Below, piece by piece: positions 1 to 15,125 of a stretch of 64,000 bases of DNA. The DNA lies in the NCBI GenBank assembly GCA_037013495.1, contig CM072810.1, positions 80,026,449 to 80,090,448 on the forward strand, in the 5' to 3' direction. A program made the position numbers and the translations under genes. The DNA comes from Hippophae tibetana (taxonomy: Eukaryota; Streptophyta; Magnoliopsida; Rosales; Elaeagnaceae). The notes below the pieces were generated by a model, which made no database searches, was not told the DNA's origin, and saw only the letters and a list, made by a program, of their open reading frames with translations. Every line of letters begins with the position of its first letter. Within the stretch, counting starts at the first letter, position 1.

Positions 1-3000
1 ATTTTATTTTTCTTTCTCTTATATTTTTTAAAGAATATAGATTGAATGAAAACAATAATAAAAAACCATTGTTGGGCACCAATATCTTCATTACAACTCT
101 TTTGAAAAAAATCGAAAGTAAGTAAAACGGAAATGGTGTGACCAAAACATTAAAACCTTGCTAAGTGATGTAAAGATGCCATTTGTGTTCAAAAATGAGG
201 TTCCAAATCAAGGAATATTAATATTGTGTTAGTCTATACAATATATCATTTGATATATTGTAATTCTTGTGTCTATAACCGAGTAAACAATAATCGTTTT
301 TAATAGATGGAACTCATATTTGTCAAACGATTTGTTGTTTTTGAAAATGTGAGGAGTATTCCCTTCTTTTTCTCTTCGCTTATATTTTTTAAAGAATAGA
401 GATTGATTGAATAAATTAATAAATAACCCTTGGTCGGAACCAATATCTACTTTATAGCTCTTGTGAATAAAACCGAAAGGAAGTAAAATGGAAATGTTGC
501 AACAAAAGGTTTAAACCCTATTTAAGTGACGTAAACGATGGAATTTGTTTACAAAAATGAGTATCCAAAGCATGGAAAATTAATATTTTGTGAATCTATA
601 TGATCTTCAATTTGATGTAATATAATAGTCGTTTCATTACACGAGTAGAGAATTATCGTTGTTAATACTTGCGACACATATTTATTAAATTTTTTGATGT
701 TTTTGAAAATGTGAATAGTATAGATTTTATTTTCTTTCTCTTATATTTTTTAAAGAATATAGATTGAATGAAAACAATAATAAATAACCCTTGGTTCGCA
801 CCAATATCTTCATTACAGCTCTTTTGAATAAAATCGAAAGTAAGTACAACGGAAATGGTGTGACAATAATATTAAAACCTTGGTATGTGATGTAAACGAT
901 GCCATTTGTTTTCAAAAATGAGGTTCCAAATCAAGGAATATTAATATTGTGTTAGTCTATACAATATGTGATTTGATATATTGTAATTCTTGTGTCGATA
1001 ACCAAGTAAACAATTATCGTAGTTAATAGTTGGAAGTCATATTTATCAAATGTTTTGTTGTTTTTCCAAATGTCAGCAGTATTCCCTTCTTTTTCTCTTC
1101 TCTTATATTTTTTAAAAAATAGAGATTGATTGAATAAATTAATAAAAAACCCTTGGTCGGACCCAATTTCTACTTTATAGCTCTTTTGAATAAAACCGAA
1201 AGGAAGTAAAATGGGAATGTTGCAACAAAAGGTTTAAACCCTATTTAAGTGACGTAAATGACGGAATTTGTTTACAAAAATGAGTATCCAAAGCATGGAA
1301 AATTAATATTGTGTGAATCTATACGATCTTCAATTTGATATATTATAATAGTTGTTTCAATACATGAGTACAAGATTATCGTAGTGAATAGTTGCGACAC
1401 ATATTTATTAATTTTTTTGTTGTTTTTGAAAATGTGAATAGTATCCATTTTATTTTTCTTTCTCTTATATTTTTTAAAGAATATAGATTGAATGAAAACA
1501 ATAATAAAAAACCATTGTTGGGCACCAATATCTTCATTACAACTCTTTTGAATAAAATCGAAAGTAAGTAAAACGGAAATGATTTGACCAAAACATTAAA
1601 ACCTTGCTAAGTGATGTAAAGATGCCATTTGTGTTCAAAAATGAAGTTCCAAATCAAGGAATATTAATATTGTGTTAGTCTATACAATATATGATTTGAT
1701 ATATTGTAATACTTGTGTCTATAACCGAGTAGACAATAATCGTAGTTAATAGATGGAACTCATATTTATCAAATGATTTCTTGTTTTTGAAAATGTGAGG
1801 AGTATTCCTTTCTTTTTCTCTTCGCTTATATTTTTTAACGAATAGAGATTTATTGAATAAATTAATAAATAACCCTTGGTCGGAACCAATATCTACTTTA
1901 TAGCTCTTATGAATAAAACCGAAAGGAAGTAAAATGGAAATGTTGCAACAAAAGGTTTAAACCCTATTTAAGTGACGTAAACGATGGAATTTGTTTACAA
2001 AAATGAGTATCCAAAGCATGGAAAATTAATATTTTGTGAATCTATACGATCTTCAATTTGATGTAATATAATAGTCGTTTCAATACAGGAGTAGAGAATT
2101 ATCGTAGTTAATACTTGCGACACATATTTATTAAATTTTTTGATGTTTTTGAAAATGTGAATAGTATAGATTTTATTTTCTTTCTCTTATATTTTTTAAA
2201 GAATATAGATTGAATGAAAACAATAATAAATAACCCTTGGTTCGCACCAATATCTTCATTACGGCTCTTTTGAATAAAATCCAAAGTAAGTAAAATGGAA
2301 ATGGTGTGATAATAACATTAAAACCTTTCTAAGTGATGTAAATGACGACATTTGTGTTCAAAAATGAGGTTCCAAATCAAGGAATATTAATATTGTGTCC
2401 GTCTATACAATCTGTGATTTGATATATTGTAATTCTAGTGTCGATAACCAAATAAAAAAATATCGTAGTTAATAGTTGGAAGTCATATTTATCAAATGTT
2501 TTGTTGTTTTTCAAAATGTCAGCAGTATTCCCTTCTTTTTCTCTTCTCTTATATTTTTTAAAGAATAGAGATTGATTGAATAAATTAATAAATAACCCTT
2601 CGTCGGACCCAATTTCTACTTTATAGCTCTTTTGAATAAAACCGAAATGAAGTAAAATGGAAATGTTGCAACAAAACGTTTAAACGATAATTAAGTGACG
2701 TAAACGATGGAATTTGTGTACAAAAATGAGTTTCCAAAGCATGGAAAATTAATATTGTGTGAATCTATACGATCTTCAATTTGATATATTATAATAGTCG
2801 TTTCAATACACGAGTACAAGATTATCGCAGTGAATAGTTGCGACACATATTTATTAATTTTTTTGTTGTTTTTGATAATGTGAATAGTATCCATTTTATT
2901 TTTCTTTCTCTTATATTTTTTAAAGAATATAGATTGAATGAAAACAATAATAAAAAACCATTGTTGGGCACCAATATCTTCATTACAACTCTTTTGAATA

Positions 3001-6000
3001 AAATCGAAAGTAAGTAAAACGGAAATGATTTGACCAAAACATTAAAACCTTGCTAAGTGATGTAAAGATGCCATTTGTGTTCAAAAATGAAGTTCCAAAT
3101 CAAGGAATATTAATATTGTGTTAGTCTATACAATATATGATTTGATATATTGTAATACTTGTGTCTATAACCGAGTAGACAATAATCGTAGTTAATAGAT
3201 GGAACTCATATTTATCAAATGATTTCTTGTTTTTGAAAATGTGAGGAGTATTCCTTTCTTTTTCTCTTGGCTTATATTTTTTAACGAATAGAGATTTATT
3301 GAATAAATTAATAAATAACCCTTGGTCGGAACCAATATCTACTTTATAGCTCTTATGAATAAAACCGAAAGGAAGTAAAATGGAAATGTTGCAACAAAAG
3401 GTTTAAACCCTATTTAAGTGACGTAAACGATGGAATTTGTTTACAAAAATGAGTATGCAAAGCATGGAAAATTAATATTTTGTAAATCTATACGATCTTC
3501 AATTTGATGTAATATAATAGTCGTTTCAATACACGAGTAGAGAATTATCGTAGTTAATACTTGCGACACATATTTATTAAATTTTTTGATGTTTTTGAAA
3601 ATGTGAATAGTATAGATTTTATTTTCTTTCTCTTATATTTTTTAAAGAATATAGATTGAATGAAAACAATAATAAATAACCCTTGGTTCGCACCAATATC
3701 TTCATTACGGCTCTTTTGAATAAAATCCAAAGTAAGTAAAATGGAAATGGTGTGATAATAACATTAAAACCTTTCTAAGTGATGTAAATGATGACATTTG
3801 TGTTCAAAAATGAGGTTCCAAATCAAGGAATATTAATATTGTGTTAGTCAATACAATCTGTGATTTGATATATTGTAGTTCTTGTGTCGATAACCAAGTA
3901 AACAATTATCGTAGTTAATAGTTGGAAGTCATATTTATCAAATGTTTTGTTGTTTTTCCAAATGTCAGCAGTATTCCCTTCTTTTTCTCTTCTCTTATAT
4001 TTTTTGAAAAATAGAGATTGATTGAATAAATTAATAAAAAACCCTTGGTCGGACCCAATTTCTACTTTATAGCTCTTTTGAATAAAACCGAAAGGAAGTA
4101 AAATGGGAATGTTACAACAAAAGGTTTAAACCCTATTTAAGTGACGTAAATGACGGAATTTGTTTACAAAAATGAGTATCCAAAGCATGGAAAATTAATA
4201 TTGTGTGAATCTATACGATCTTCAATTTGATATATTATAATAGTTGTTTCAATACATGAGTACAAGATTATCGTAGTGAATAGTTGCGACACATATTTAT
4301 TAATTTTTTTTGTTGTTTTTGAAAATGTGAATAGTATCCATTTTATTTTTCTTTCTCTTATATTTTTTAAAGAATATAGATTGAATGAAAACAATAATAA
4401 AAAACCATTGTTGGGCACCAATATCTTCATTACAACTCTTTTGAATAAAATCGAAAGTAAGTAAAACGGAAATGATTTGACCAAAACATTAAAACCTTGC
4501 TAAGTGATGTAAAGATGCCATTTGTGTTCAAAAATGAAGTTCCAAATCAAGGAATATTAATTTTGTGTTAGTCTATACAATATATGATTTGATATATTGT
4601 AATACTTGTGTCTATAACCGAGTAGACAATAATCGTAGTTAATAGATGGAACTCATATTTATCAAATGATTTCTTGTTTTTGAAAATGTGAGGAGTATTC
4701 CTTTCTTTTTCTCTTCGCTTATATTTTTTAACGAATAGAGATTTATTGAATAAATTAATAAATAACCCTTGGTCGGAACCAATATCTACTTTATAGCTCT
4801 TATGAATAAAACCGAAAGGAAGTAAAATGGAAATGTTGCAACAAAAGGTTTAAACCCTATTTAAGTGACGTAAACGATGGAATTTGTTTACAAAAATGAG
4901 TATCCAAAGCATGGAAAATTAATATTTTGTGAATCTATACGATCTTCAATTTGATGTAATATAATAGTCGTTTCAATACAGGAGTAGAGAATTATCGTAG
5001 TTAATACTTGCGACACATATTTATTAAATTTTTTGATGTTTTTGAAAATGTGAATAGTATAGATTTTATTTTCTTTCTCTTATATTTTTTAAAGAATATA
5101 GATTGAATGAAAACAATAATAAATAACCCTTGGTTCGCACCAATATCTTCATTACGGCTCTTTTGAATAAAATCCAAAGTAAGTAAAATGGAAATGGTGT
5201 GATAATAACATTAAAACCTTTCTAAGTGATGTAAATGATGACATTTGTGTTCAAAAATGAGGTTCCAAATCAAGGAATATTAATATTGTGTCCGTCTATA
5301 CAATCTGTGATTTGATATATTGTAATTCTAGTGTCGATAACCAAATAAAAAAATATCGTAGTTAATAGTTGGAAGTCATATTTATCAAATGTTTTGTTGT
5401 TTTTCAAAATGTCAGCAGTATTCCCTTCTTTTTCTCTTCTCTTATATTTTTTAAAGAATAGAGATTGATTGAATAAATTAATAAATAACCCTTCGTCGGA
5501 CCCAATTTCTACTTTATAGCTCTTTTGAATAAAACCGAAATGAAGTAAAATGGAAATGTTGCAACAAAACGTTTAAACTATAATTAAGTGACGTAAACGA
5601 TGGAATTTGTGTACAAAAATGAGTTTCCAAAGCATGGAAAATTAATATTGTGTGAATCTATACGATCTTCAATTTGATATATTATAATAGTCGTTTCAAT
5701 ACACGAGTACAAGATTATCGCAGTGAATAGTTGCGACACATATTTATTAATTTTTTTGTTGTTTTTGAAAATGTGAATAGTATCCATTTTATTTTTCTTT
5801 CTCTTATATTTTTTAAAGAATATAGATTGAATGAAAACAATAATAAAAAACCATTGTTGGGCACCAATATCTTCATTACAACTCTTTTGAATAAAATCGA
5901 AAGTAAGTAAAACGGAAATGATTTGACCAAAACATTAAAACCTTGCTAAGTGATGTAAAGATGCCATTTGTGTTCAAAAATGAAGTTCCAAATCAAGGAA

Positions 6001-8187
6001 TATTAATATTGTGTTAGTCTATACAATATATGATTTGATATATTGTAATACTTGTGTCTATAACCGAGTAGACAATAATCGTAGTTAATAGATGGAACTC
6101 ATATTTATCAAATGATTTCTTGTTTTTGAAAATGTGAGGAGTATTCCTTTCTTTTTCTCTTCGCTTATATTTTTTAACGAATAGAGATTTATTGAATAAA
6201 TTAATAAATAACCCTTGGTCGGAACCAATATCTACTTTATAGCTCTTATGAATAAAACCGAAAGGAAGTAAAATGGAAATGTTGCAACAAAAGGTTTAAA
6301 CCCTATTTAAGTGACGTAAACGATGGAATTTGTTTACAAAAATGAGTATCCAAAGCATGGAAAATTAATATTTTGTGAATCTATACGATCTTCAATTTGA
6401 TGTAATATAATATTCGTTTCAATACAGGAGTAGAGAATTATCGTAGTTAATACTTGCGACACATATTTAATAAATTTTTTGATGTTTTTGAAAATGTGAA
6501 TAGTATAGATTTTATTTTCTTTCTCTTATATTTTTTAAAGAATATAGATTGAATGAAAACAATAATAAATAACCCTTGGTTCGCACCAATATCTTCATTA
6601 CGGCTCTTTTGAATAAAATCCAAAGTAAGTAAAATGGAAATGGTGTGATAATAACATTAAAACCTTTCTAAGTGATGTAAATGATGACATTTGTGTTCAA
6701 AAATGAGGTTCCAAATCAAGGAATATTAATATTGTGTCCGTCTATACAATATGTGATTTGAAATATTGTAATTCTAGTGTCGATAACCAAATAAACAAAT
6801 ATCGTAGTTAATAGTTGGAAGTCATATTTATCAAATATTTTGTTGGTTTTCAAAATGTGAGCAGTATTCCCTTCTTTTTCTCTTCTCTTATATTTTTTAA
6901 AGAATAGAGATTGATTGAATAAATTAATAAATAACCCTTCGTCGGACCCAATTTCTACTTTATAGCTCATTTGAATAAAACCGAAATGAAGTAAAATGGA
7001 AATGTTGCAACAAAACGTTTAAACCCTATTTAAGTGACGTAAACGATGGAATTTGTGTACAAAAATGAGTTTCCAAAGCATGGAAAATTAATATTGTGTG
7101 AATCTATACGATCTTCAATTTGATATATTATAATAGTCGTTTCAATACACGAGTACAAGATTATCGCAGTGAATAGTTGCGACACATATTTATTAATTTA
7201 TTTGTTGTTTTTGAAAATGTGAATAGTATCCATTTTATTTTTCTTTCTCTTATATTTTTTAAAGAATATAGATTGAATGAAAACAATAATAAAAAACCAT
7301 TGTTGGGCACCAATATCTTCATTACAACTCTTTTGAAAAAAATCGAAAGTAAGTAAAACGGAAATGGTGTGACCAAAACATTAAAACCTTGCTAAGTGAT
7401 GTAAAGATGCCATTTGTGTTCAAAAATGAGGTTCCAAATCAAGGAATATTAATATTGTGTTAGTCTATACAATATATCATTTGATATATTGTAATTCTTG
7501 TGTCTATAACCGAGTAAACAATAATCGTTTTTAATAGATGGAACTCATATTTATCAAATGATTTGTTGTTTTTGAAAATGTGAGGAGTATTCCCTTCTTT
7601 TTCTCTTCGCTTATATTTTTTAAAGAATAGAGATTGATTGAATAAATTAATAAATAACCCTTGGTCGGAACCAATATCTACTTTATAGCTCTTGTGAATA
7701 AAACCGAAAGGAAGTAAAATGGAAATGTTGCAACAAAAGGTTTAAACCCTATTTAAGTGACGTAAACGATGGAATTTGTTTACAAAAATGAGTATCCAAA
7801 GCATGGAAAATTAATATTTTGTGAATCTATACGATCTTCAATTTGATGTAATATAATAGTCGTTTCATTACACGAGTAGAGAATTATCGTAGTTAATACT
7901 TGCGACACATATTTATTAAATTTTTTGATGTTTTTGAAAATGTGAATAGTATAGATTTTATTTTCTTTCTCTTATATTTTTTAAAGAATATAGATTGAAT
8001 GAAAACAATAATAAATAACCCTTGGTTCGCACCAATATCTTCATTACAGCTCTTTTGAATAAAATCGAAAGTAAGTACAACGGAAATGGTGTGACAATAA
8101 TATTAAAACCTTGGTATGTGATGTAAACGATGCCATTTGTTTTCAAAAATGAGGTTCCAAATCAAGGAATATTAATATTGTGTTAGT
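1..8187. repeat. Higher-order repeat domain, 1446-bp tetramer units
   Basis: Four monomers (A-B-A-B) form one unit. The marker GTATCCATTTTATTT falls at 1441, 2887, 4334, 5780 and 7226, that is at steps of 1446, 1447, 1446 and 1446. Within each unit the four monomers keep their own variants, for example a TTTAACGAATAGAG type-B monomer near 1830, 3285, 4730 and 6175, and a TTCGCACC type-A monomer near 2240, 3690, 5130 and 6580. Corresponding positions differ by only a few bases between units, which implies recent amplification as a block. The first roughly 955 bp belong to a variant also present from 7232. Confidence 0.88.
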
Positions 8188-9189
8188 CAATACAATCTGT
8201 GATTTGATATATTGTAATTCTTGTGTCGATAACCAAGTAAACAATTATCGTAGTTAATAGTTGGAAGTCATATTTATCAAATGTTTTGTTGTTTTTCCAA
8301 ATGTCAGCAGTATTCCCTTCTTTTTCTCTTCTCTTATATTTTTTTAAAAATAGAGATTGATTGAATAAATTAATAAATAAACCCTTGGTCGGACCCAATT
8401 TCTACTTTATAGCTCTTTTGAATAAAACCGAAAGGAAGTAAAATGGGAATGTTGCAAAAAAAGGTTTAAACCCTATTTAAGTGACGTAAATGACGGAATT
8501 TGTTTACAAAAATGAGTATCCAAAGCATGGAAAATTAATATTTTGTGAATCTATACGATCTTCAATTTGATGTAATATAATAGTCGTTTCAATACACGAG
8601 TAGAGAATTATCGTAGTTAATACTTGCGACACATATTTATTAAATTTTTTGTTGTTTTTGAAAATGTGAATAGTATAGATTTTATTTTTCTTTCTCTTAT
8701 ATTTTTTAAAGAATATAGATTGAATGAAAACAATAATAAATAACCCTTGGTTGGCACCAATATCTTCATTACAACTCTTTTGAAAAAAATCGAAAGTAAG
8801 TAAAACGGAAATGGTGTGACCAAAACATTAAAACCTTGCTAGGTGATGTAAAGATGCCATTTGTGTTCAAAAATGAGGTTCCCAATCAAGGAGTATTAAT
8901 ATTGTGTTAGTCTATACAATATATGATTTGATATATTGTAATTCTTGTGTCGATAACCGAGTAAACAATTATCGCAGTTAATAGTTGCAACTCTTATTTA
9001 TCAAATGTTTTTCTTTTTTCAAAATGTGAGCAGTATTCCCTTCTTTTTCTCTTCGCCTGTATTTTTTTAAGAATAGAGATTGATTGAATAAATTAATAAA
9101 TAACCCTTGGTCGGAACCAATATCTACTTTATAGCTCTTATGCATAAAACCGGAAGGAAGTAAAATGGAAATGTTGCAACAAAAGGTTT

Positions 9190-10850
9190 AAACCCTATTT
9201 AAGTGACGTAAACGATGGAATTTGTGTACAAAAATGAGTTTCCAAAGCAAGGAAAATTAATATTGTGTGAATCTATACGATCTTCAATTTGATATATGAT
9301 AATAGTCGTTTCAATACACGAGTAAAAGATTATCGTAGTGAATAGTTGCGACACATATTTATTAATTTTTTTGTTGTTTTTGAAAATATGAATAGTATAC
9401 ATTTTATTTTTCTTTCTTTTATATTTTTGATAGAATATAGATTGAATGAAAACAATAATAAATATCCCTTGGTGGGCACGAATACCTTCATTATAGCTCT
9501 TTTGAATAAAATCGAAAGTAAGTAAAACGGAAATGGTGTGACAATAACATTAAAACCTTGCTAAGTGATGTAAACGATGCCATTTGTGTTCAAAAATGAG
9601 GTTCCAAATTTAGGAATATTAATATTTTGTTAGTCTATACAATATGTGATTTGAAATATTGTAATTCTAGTGTCGATAACCGAGTAAACTATTATCACAG
9701 TTAATAGTTGGAACTCTTATTTATCAAATGTTTTGTTGGTTTTCAAAATGTGAGAAGTATTCCCTTCTTTTTCTCTTCTCCTGTATTTTTTAAAGAATAG
9801 AGATTGATTGAATAAATTAATAAATAACTCTTGGTCGGAACCAATTTCTACTTTATAGCTCTTTTGAATAAAACCGAAAGGAAGTAAAAAGGAAATGTTG
9901 CAACAAAACGTTTAAACCCTAATTAAGTGACGTAAGCGATGGAATTTGTGTACAAAAATGATTTTCCAAAGCAAGGAAAATTAATATTGTGTGAATCTAT
10001 ACGATCTTCAATTTGATATATTATAATAGTCGTTTCAATACACGAGTACAAGATTATCGTAGTGAATAGTTGCGACACATATTTATTAATTTTTTTGTTG
10101 TTTTTGGAAATGTGAATAGTATACATTTTATTTTTCTTTCTTTTATATTTTTGAAAGAATATAGATTGAATGAAAACAATAATAAATATCCCTTGGTGGG
10201 CACGAATACCTTCATTATAGCTCTTTTGAAAAAAATCGAAAGTAAGTAAAACGGAAATGGTGTGACAATAACATTAAAACCTTGCTAAGTGATGTAAACG
10301 ATGCCATTTGTGTTCAAAAATGAGGTTCCAAATTTAGGAATATTAATATTTTGTTAGTCTATACAATATGTGATTTGAAATATTGTAATTCTAGTGTCGA
10401 TAACCGAGTAAACTATTATCACAGTTAATAGTTGGAACTCTTATTTATCAAATGTTTTGTTGGTTTTCAAAATGTGAGAAGTATTCCCTTCTTTTTCTCT
10501 TCTCCTGTATTTTTTAAAGAATAGAGATTGATTGAATAAATTAATAAATAACTCTTGGTCGGAACCAATTTCTACTTTATAGCTCTTTTGAATAAAACCG
10601 AAAGGAAGAAAAAAGGAAATGTTGCAACAAAACGTTTAAACCCTAATTAAGTGACGTAAGCGATGAATTTGTGTACAAAAATGAGTTTCCAAAGCAAGGA
10701 AAATTAATATTGTGTGAATCTATACGATCTTCAATTTGATATATTATAATAGTTGTTTCAATACATGAGTACAAGATTATCGTAGTGAATAGTTGCGACA
10801 CATATTTATTAATTTTTTTGTTGTTTTTGAAAATGTGAATAGTATCCATT
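9190..10850. repeat. Sub-block of near-identical 724-bp A/B dimers
   Basis: Consecutive A/B dimers are nearly identical at steps of about 724 bp: matching positions lie at 9199 and 9923, with a third at about 10643. They share rare variants such as TTTCTTTCTTTTATATTTTTGA and the ATATCCCTTGGTGGGCACGAATACC stretch. The same dimer type reappears at about 13540 and 14264, again 724 bp apart. Here the homogenised unit is the dimer rather than the tetramer seen further left. Confidence 0.75.
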
Positions 10851-13800
10851 TTATTTTTCTTTCTCTTATATTTTTTAAAGAATATAGATTGAATGAAAAC
10901 AATAATAAAAAACCATTTTTGGGCACCAATATCTTCATTACAACTCTTTTGAAAAAAATCGAAAGTAAGTAAAACGGAAATGGTGTGACCAAAACATTAA
11001 AACCTTGCTAAGTGATGTAAAGATGCCATTTGTGTTCAAAAATGAGATTCCAAATCAAGGAATATTAATATTGTGTTAGTCTATACAATATATGATTTGA
11101 TATATTGTAATTCTGGTGTCTATAACCGAGTAAACAATAATCGTATTTAATAAATGGAACTCATATTTATCAAATGATTTGTTGTTTTTGAAAATGTGAG
11201 GAGTATTCCCTTCTTTTTCTCTTCGCTTATATTTTTTAAAGAATAGAGATTGATTGAATAAATTAATAAATAACCCTTGCTCGGACCCAATTTCTACTTT
11301 ATAGCTCTTTTGAATAAAACCGAAAGGAAGTAAAATAGGAATGTTGGAACAAAAGGTTTAAACCCTATTTAAGTGACGTAAATGACGGAATTTGTTTACA
11401 AAAATGAGTATCCAAAGCATGGAAAATTAATATTTTGTGAATCTATACGATCTTCAATTTGATGTAATATAATAGTCGTTTCAATACACGAGTAGAGAAT
11501 TATCGTAGTTAATACTTGCGACACATATTTATTAAATTTTTTGTTGTTTTTGAAAATGTGAATAGTATAGATTTTATTTTTCTTTCTCTTATATTTTTTT
11601 AAAGAATATAGATTGAATGAAAACAATAATAAATAACCCTTGGTTGGCACCAATATCTTCATTACAACTCTTTTGAAAAAAATCGAAAGTAAGTAAAACG
11701 GAAATGGTGTGACCAAAACATTAAAACCATGCTAAGTGATGTAAAGATGCCATTTGTGTTCAAAAATGAGGTTCCCAATCAAGGAGTATTAATATTGTGT
11801 TAGTCTATACAATATATGATTTGATATATTGTAATTCTTGTGTCGATAACCGAGTAAACAATTATCGCAGTTAATAGTTGCAACTCTTATTTATCAAATG
11901 TTTTGCTGTTTTTCAAAATGCTAGCAGTATTCCCTTCTTTTTCTCTTCGCCTGTATTTTTTAAAGAATAGATATTGATTGAATAAATTAATAAATAACCC
12001 TTGGTCGGAACCAATATCTACTTTATAGCTCTTATGAATAAAACCGGAAGGAACTAAAATGGAAATGTTGCAACAAAAGGTTTAAACCCTATTTAAGTGA
12101 CGTAAACGATGGAATTTGTGTACAAAAATGAGTTTCCAAAGCAAGGAAAATTAATATTGTGTGAATCTATACGATCTTCAATTTGATATATTATAATAGT
12201 CGTTTCAATACACGAGTACAAGATTATCGTAGTGAATAGTTGCGACACATATTTATTAATTTTTTTGTGGTTTTTGAAAATGTGAATAGTATCCATTTTA
12301 TTTTTCTTTCTCTTATATTTTTGAAAGAATATAGATTGAATGAAACCAATAATAAATAACCCTTCGTGGGCACGAATACCTTCATTATATCTCTTTTGAA
12401 TAAAATCGAAAGTAAGTAAAACGGAAATGGTGTGACAATAACATTAAAACCTTGCTAAGTGATGTAAACGATGCCATTTGTGTTCAAAAATGAGGTTCCA
12501 AATTTAGGAATATTAATATTTTGTTATTCTATACAATATGTGATTTGAAATATTGTAATTCTAGTGTCGATAACCGAGTAAACTATTATCATAGTTAATA
12601 GTTGGAACTCTTATTTATCAAATGTTTTGTTGTTTTTCAAAATGTGAGCAGTATTCCCTTCTTTTTCTCTTCTCTTATATTTTTTAAGGAATAGAGATTG
12701 ACTGAATAAATTAATAAATAACCCTTCGTCGGACCCAATTTCTACTTTATAGCTCATTTGAATAAAACTGAAAGGAAGTAAAATGGAAATGTTGCAACAA
12801 AAGGTTTAAACCCTATTTAAGTGACGTAAACGACGGAATTTGTTTACAAAAATGGGTATCCAAAGCATGGAAAATTAATATTTTGTGAATCTATACGATC
12901 TTCAATTTGATGTAATATAATAGTCGTTTCAATACACGAGTAGAGAATTATCGTAGTTAATACTTGCGAGACATATTTATTAAATATTTTGTTGTTTTTG
13001 AAAATGTGAATAGTATAGATTTTATTTTTCTTTCTCTTATATTTTTTAAAGAATATAGATTGAATGAAAACAATAATAAATAACCCTTGGTTGGCACCAA
13101 TATCTTCATTACGGCTCTTTTGAATAAAATCCAAAGTAAGTAAAATGGAAATGGTGTGATAATAACATTAAAACCTTTCTAAGTGATGTAAATGATGACA
13201 TTTGTGTTCAAAAATGAGGTTCCAAATCAAGGAATATACATATTGTGTCCGTCTATACAATATGTGATTTGATATATTGTAATTCTTGTGTCGATAACCA
13301 AGTAAACAAATATCGTAGTTAATAGTTGGAAGTCATTTTTATCAAATGTTTTGTTGTTTTTGAAAATCTGAGCAGTATTCCCTTCTTTTTCTCTTCTCTT
13401 ATATTTTTTAAAGAATAGAGAATTATTGAATAAACTAATAAATAACCCTTTGTCGGAACCGATATCTAATTTATAGCTCTTTTGAATAAAACCCAAAGGA
13501 AGTAAAATGGAAATGTTGCAACAAAACGTTTAACCCTATTTAAGTGACGTAAACGATGGAATTTGTGTACAAAATTGAGTTTCCAAAGCATGGAAAATTA
13601 ATATTGTGTGAATCTATACGATATTCAATTTGATATATTATAATAGTCGTTTCAATACACGAGTACAAGATTATCGTAGTGAATAGTTGCGACACATATT
13701 TATTAATTTTTTTGTTGTTTTTGAAAATGTGAATAGTATACATTTTATTTTTCTTTCTTTTTTATTTTTGAAAGAATATAGATTGAATGAAAACAATAAT

Positions 13801-15084
13801 AAATAACCCTTGGTGGGCATGAATACCTTCATTATAGCTCTTTTGAATAAAATAGAAAGTAAGTAAAACGGAAATGGTGTGACAATAACATTAAAACCTT
13901 GCTAAGTGATGTAAACGATGCCATTTGTGTTCAAAAATGAGGTTCCAAATTTAGGAATATTAATATTTTCTTAGTCTATACAATATGTGATTTGAAATAT
14001 TGTAATTCTAGTGTCGATAACCGAGTAAACTATTATCACAGTTAATAGTTGGAACTCTTATTTATCAAATGTTTTGTTGGTTTTCAAAATTTGAGAAGTA
14101 TTCCCTTCTTTTTCTCTTCTCCTGTATTTTTTAAAGAATACAGATTGATTGAATAAATTAATAAATAACCCTTGGTCGGAACCAATTTCTACTTTAAAGC
14201 TCTTTTGAATAAAACCGAAAGGAAGTAAAAAGGAAATGTTGCAACAAAACGTTTAAACCCTAATTAAGTGACGTAAGCGATGGAATTTGTGTACAAAAAT
14301 GAGTTTCCAAAGCAAGGAAAATTAATATTGTGTGAATCTATACGATCTTCAATTTGATATATTATAATAGTCGTTTCAATACACGAGTACAAGATTATCG
14401 TAGTGAATAGTTGCGACACATATTTATTAATTTTTTTGTTGTTTTTGAAAATGTGAATAGTATCCATTTTATTTTTCTTTCTCTTATATTTTTTAAAGAA
14501 TATAGATGGAATGATAACAATAATAAAAAACCATTGTTGGGCACCAATATCTTCATTACAACTCTTTTGAAAAAAATCGAAAGTAAATAAAACGGAAATG
14601 GTGTGACCAAAACATTAAAACCATGCTAAGTGATGTAAAGATGCCATTTGTGTTCAAAAATGAGGTTCCAAATCAAGGAATATTAATATTGTGTTAGCTA
14701 TACAATCTGTGATTTGATATATTGTAATTCTTGTGTCGATAACCAAGAAAACAATTATCGTAGTTAATAGTTGGAAGTCATATTTATCAAATATTTTGTT
14801 GTTTTTCAAAATGTGAGCAGTATTCCCTTCTTTTTCTCTTCTCTTATATTTTTTAAGGAATAGAGATTGATTGAATAAATTAATAAATAACCCTTCGTCG
14901 GACCCAATTTCTACTTTATAGCTCATTTGAATAAAGCCGAAAGGAAGTAAAATGGAAATGTTGCAACAAAACGTTTAAACCCTAATTAAGTGACGTAAAC
15001 GATGGAATTTGTGTACAAAAATGAGTTTCCAAAGCAAGGAAAATTAATATTTGTGAATCTATACGATCTTCAATTTGATATATT

Positions 15085-15125
15085 ATAATATTCGTTTCAA
15101 TACACGAATACCTTCATTATAGCTC
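15085..15125. other. Deletion junction inside the satellite (about 160 bp lost at a CACGA microhomology)
   Basis: A type-B monomer runs normally to ...TTCAATACACGA and then passes straight into ...CACGAATACCTTCATTATAG, which normally lies about 160 bp further on in the following type-A monomer (compare 43881 with 44041). The 5-bp CACGA at 15103-15107 is shared by both sides, so one copy of the direct repeat plus the sequence between was lost. The array stays in the same orientation afterwards. Confidence 0.85.

Noticed and set aside
1..8200. Regular repeats considered as a CRISPR array or rDNA spacer.
   Set aside because: Units are about 362 bp with no short repeat/unique spacer pattern, and there is no rRNA sequence. 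The context is plainly plant satellite and transposons.
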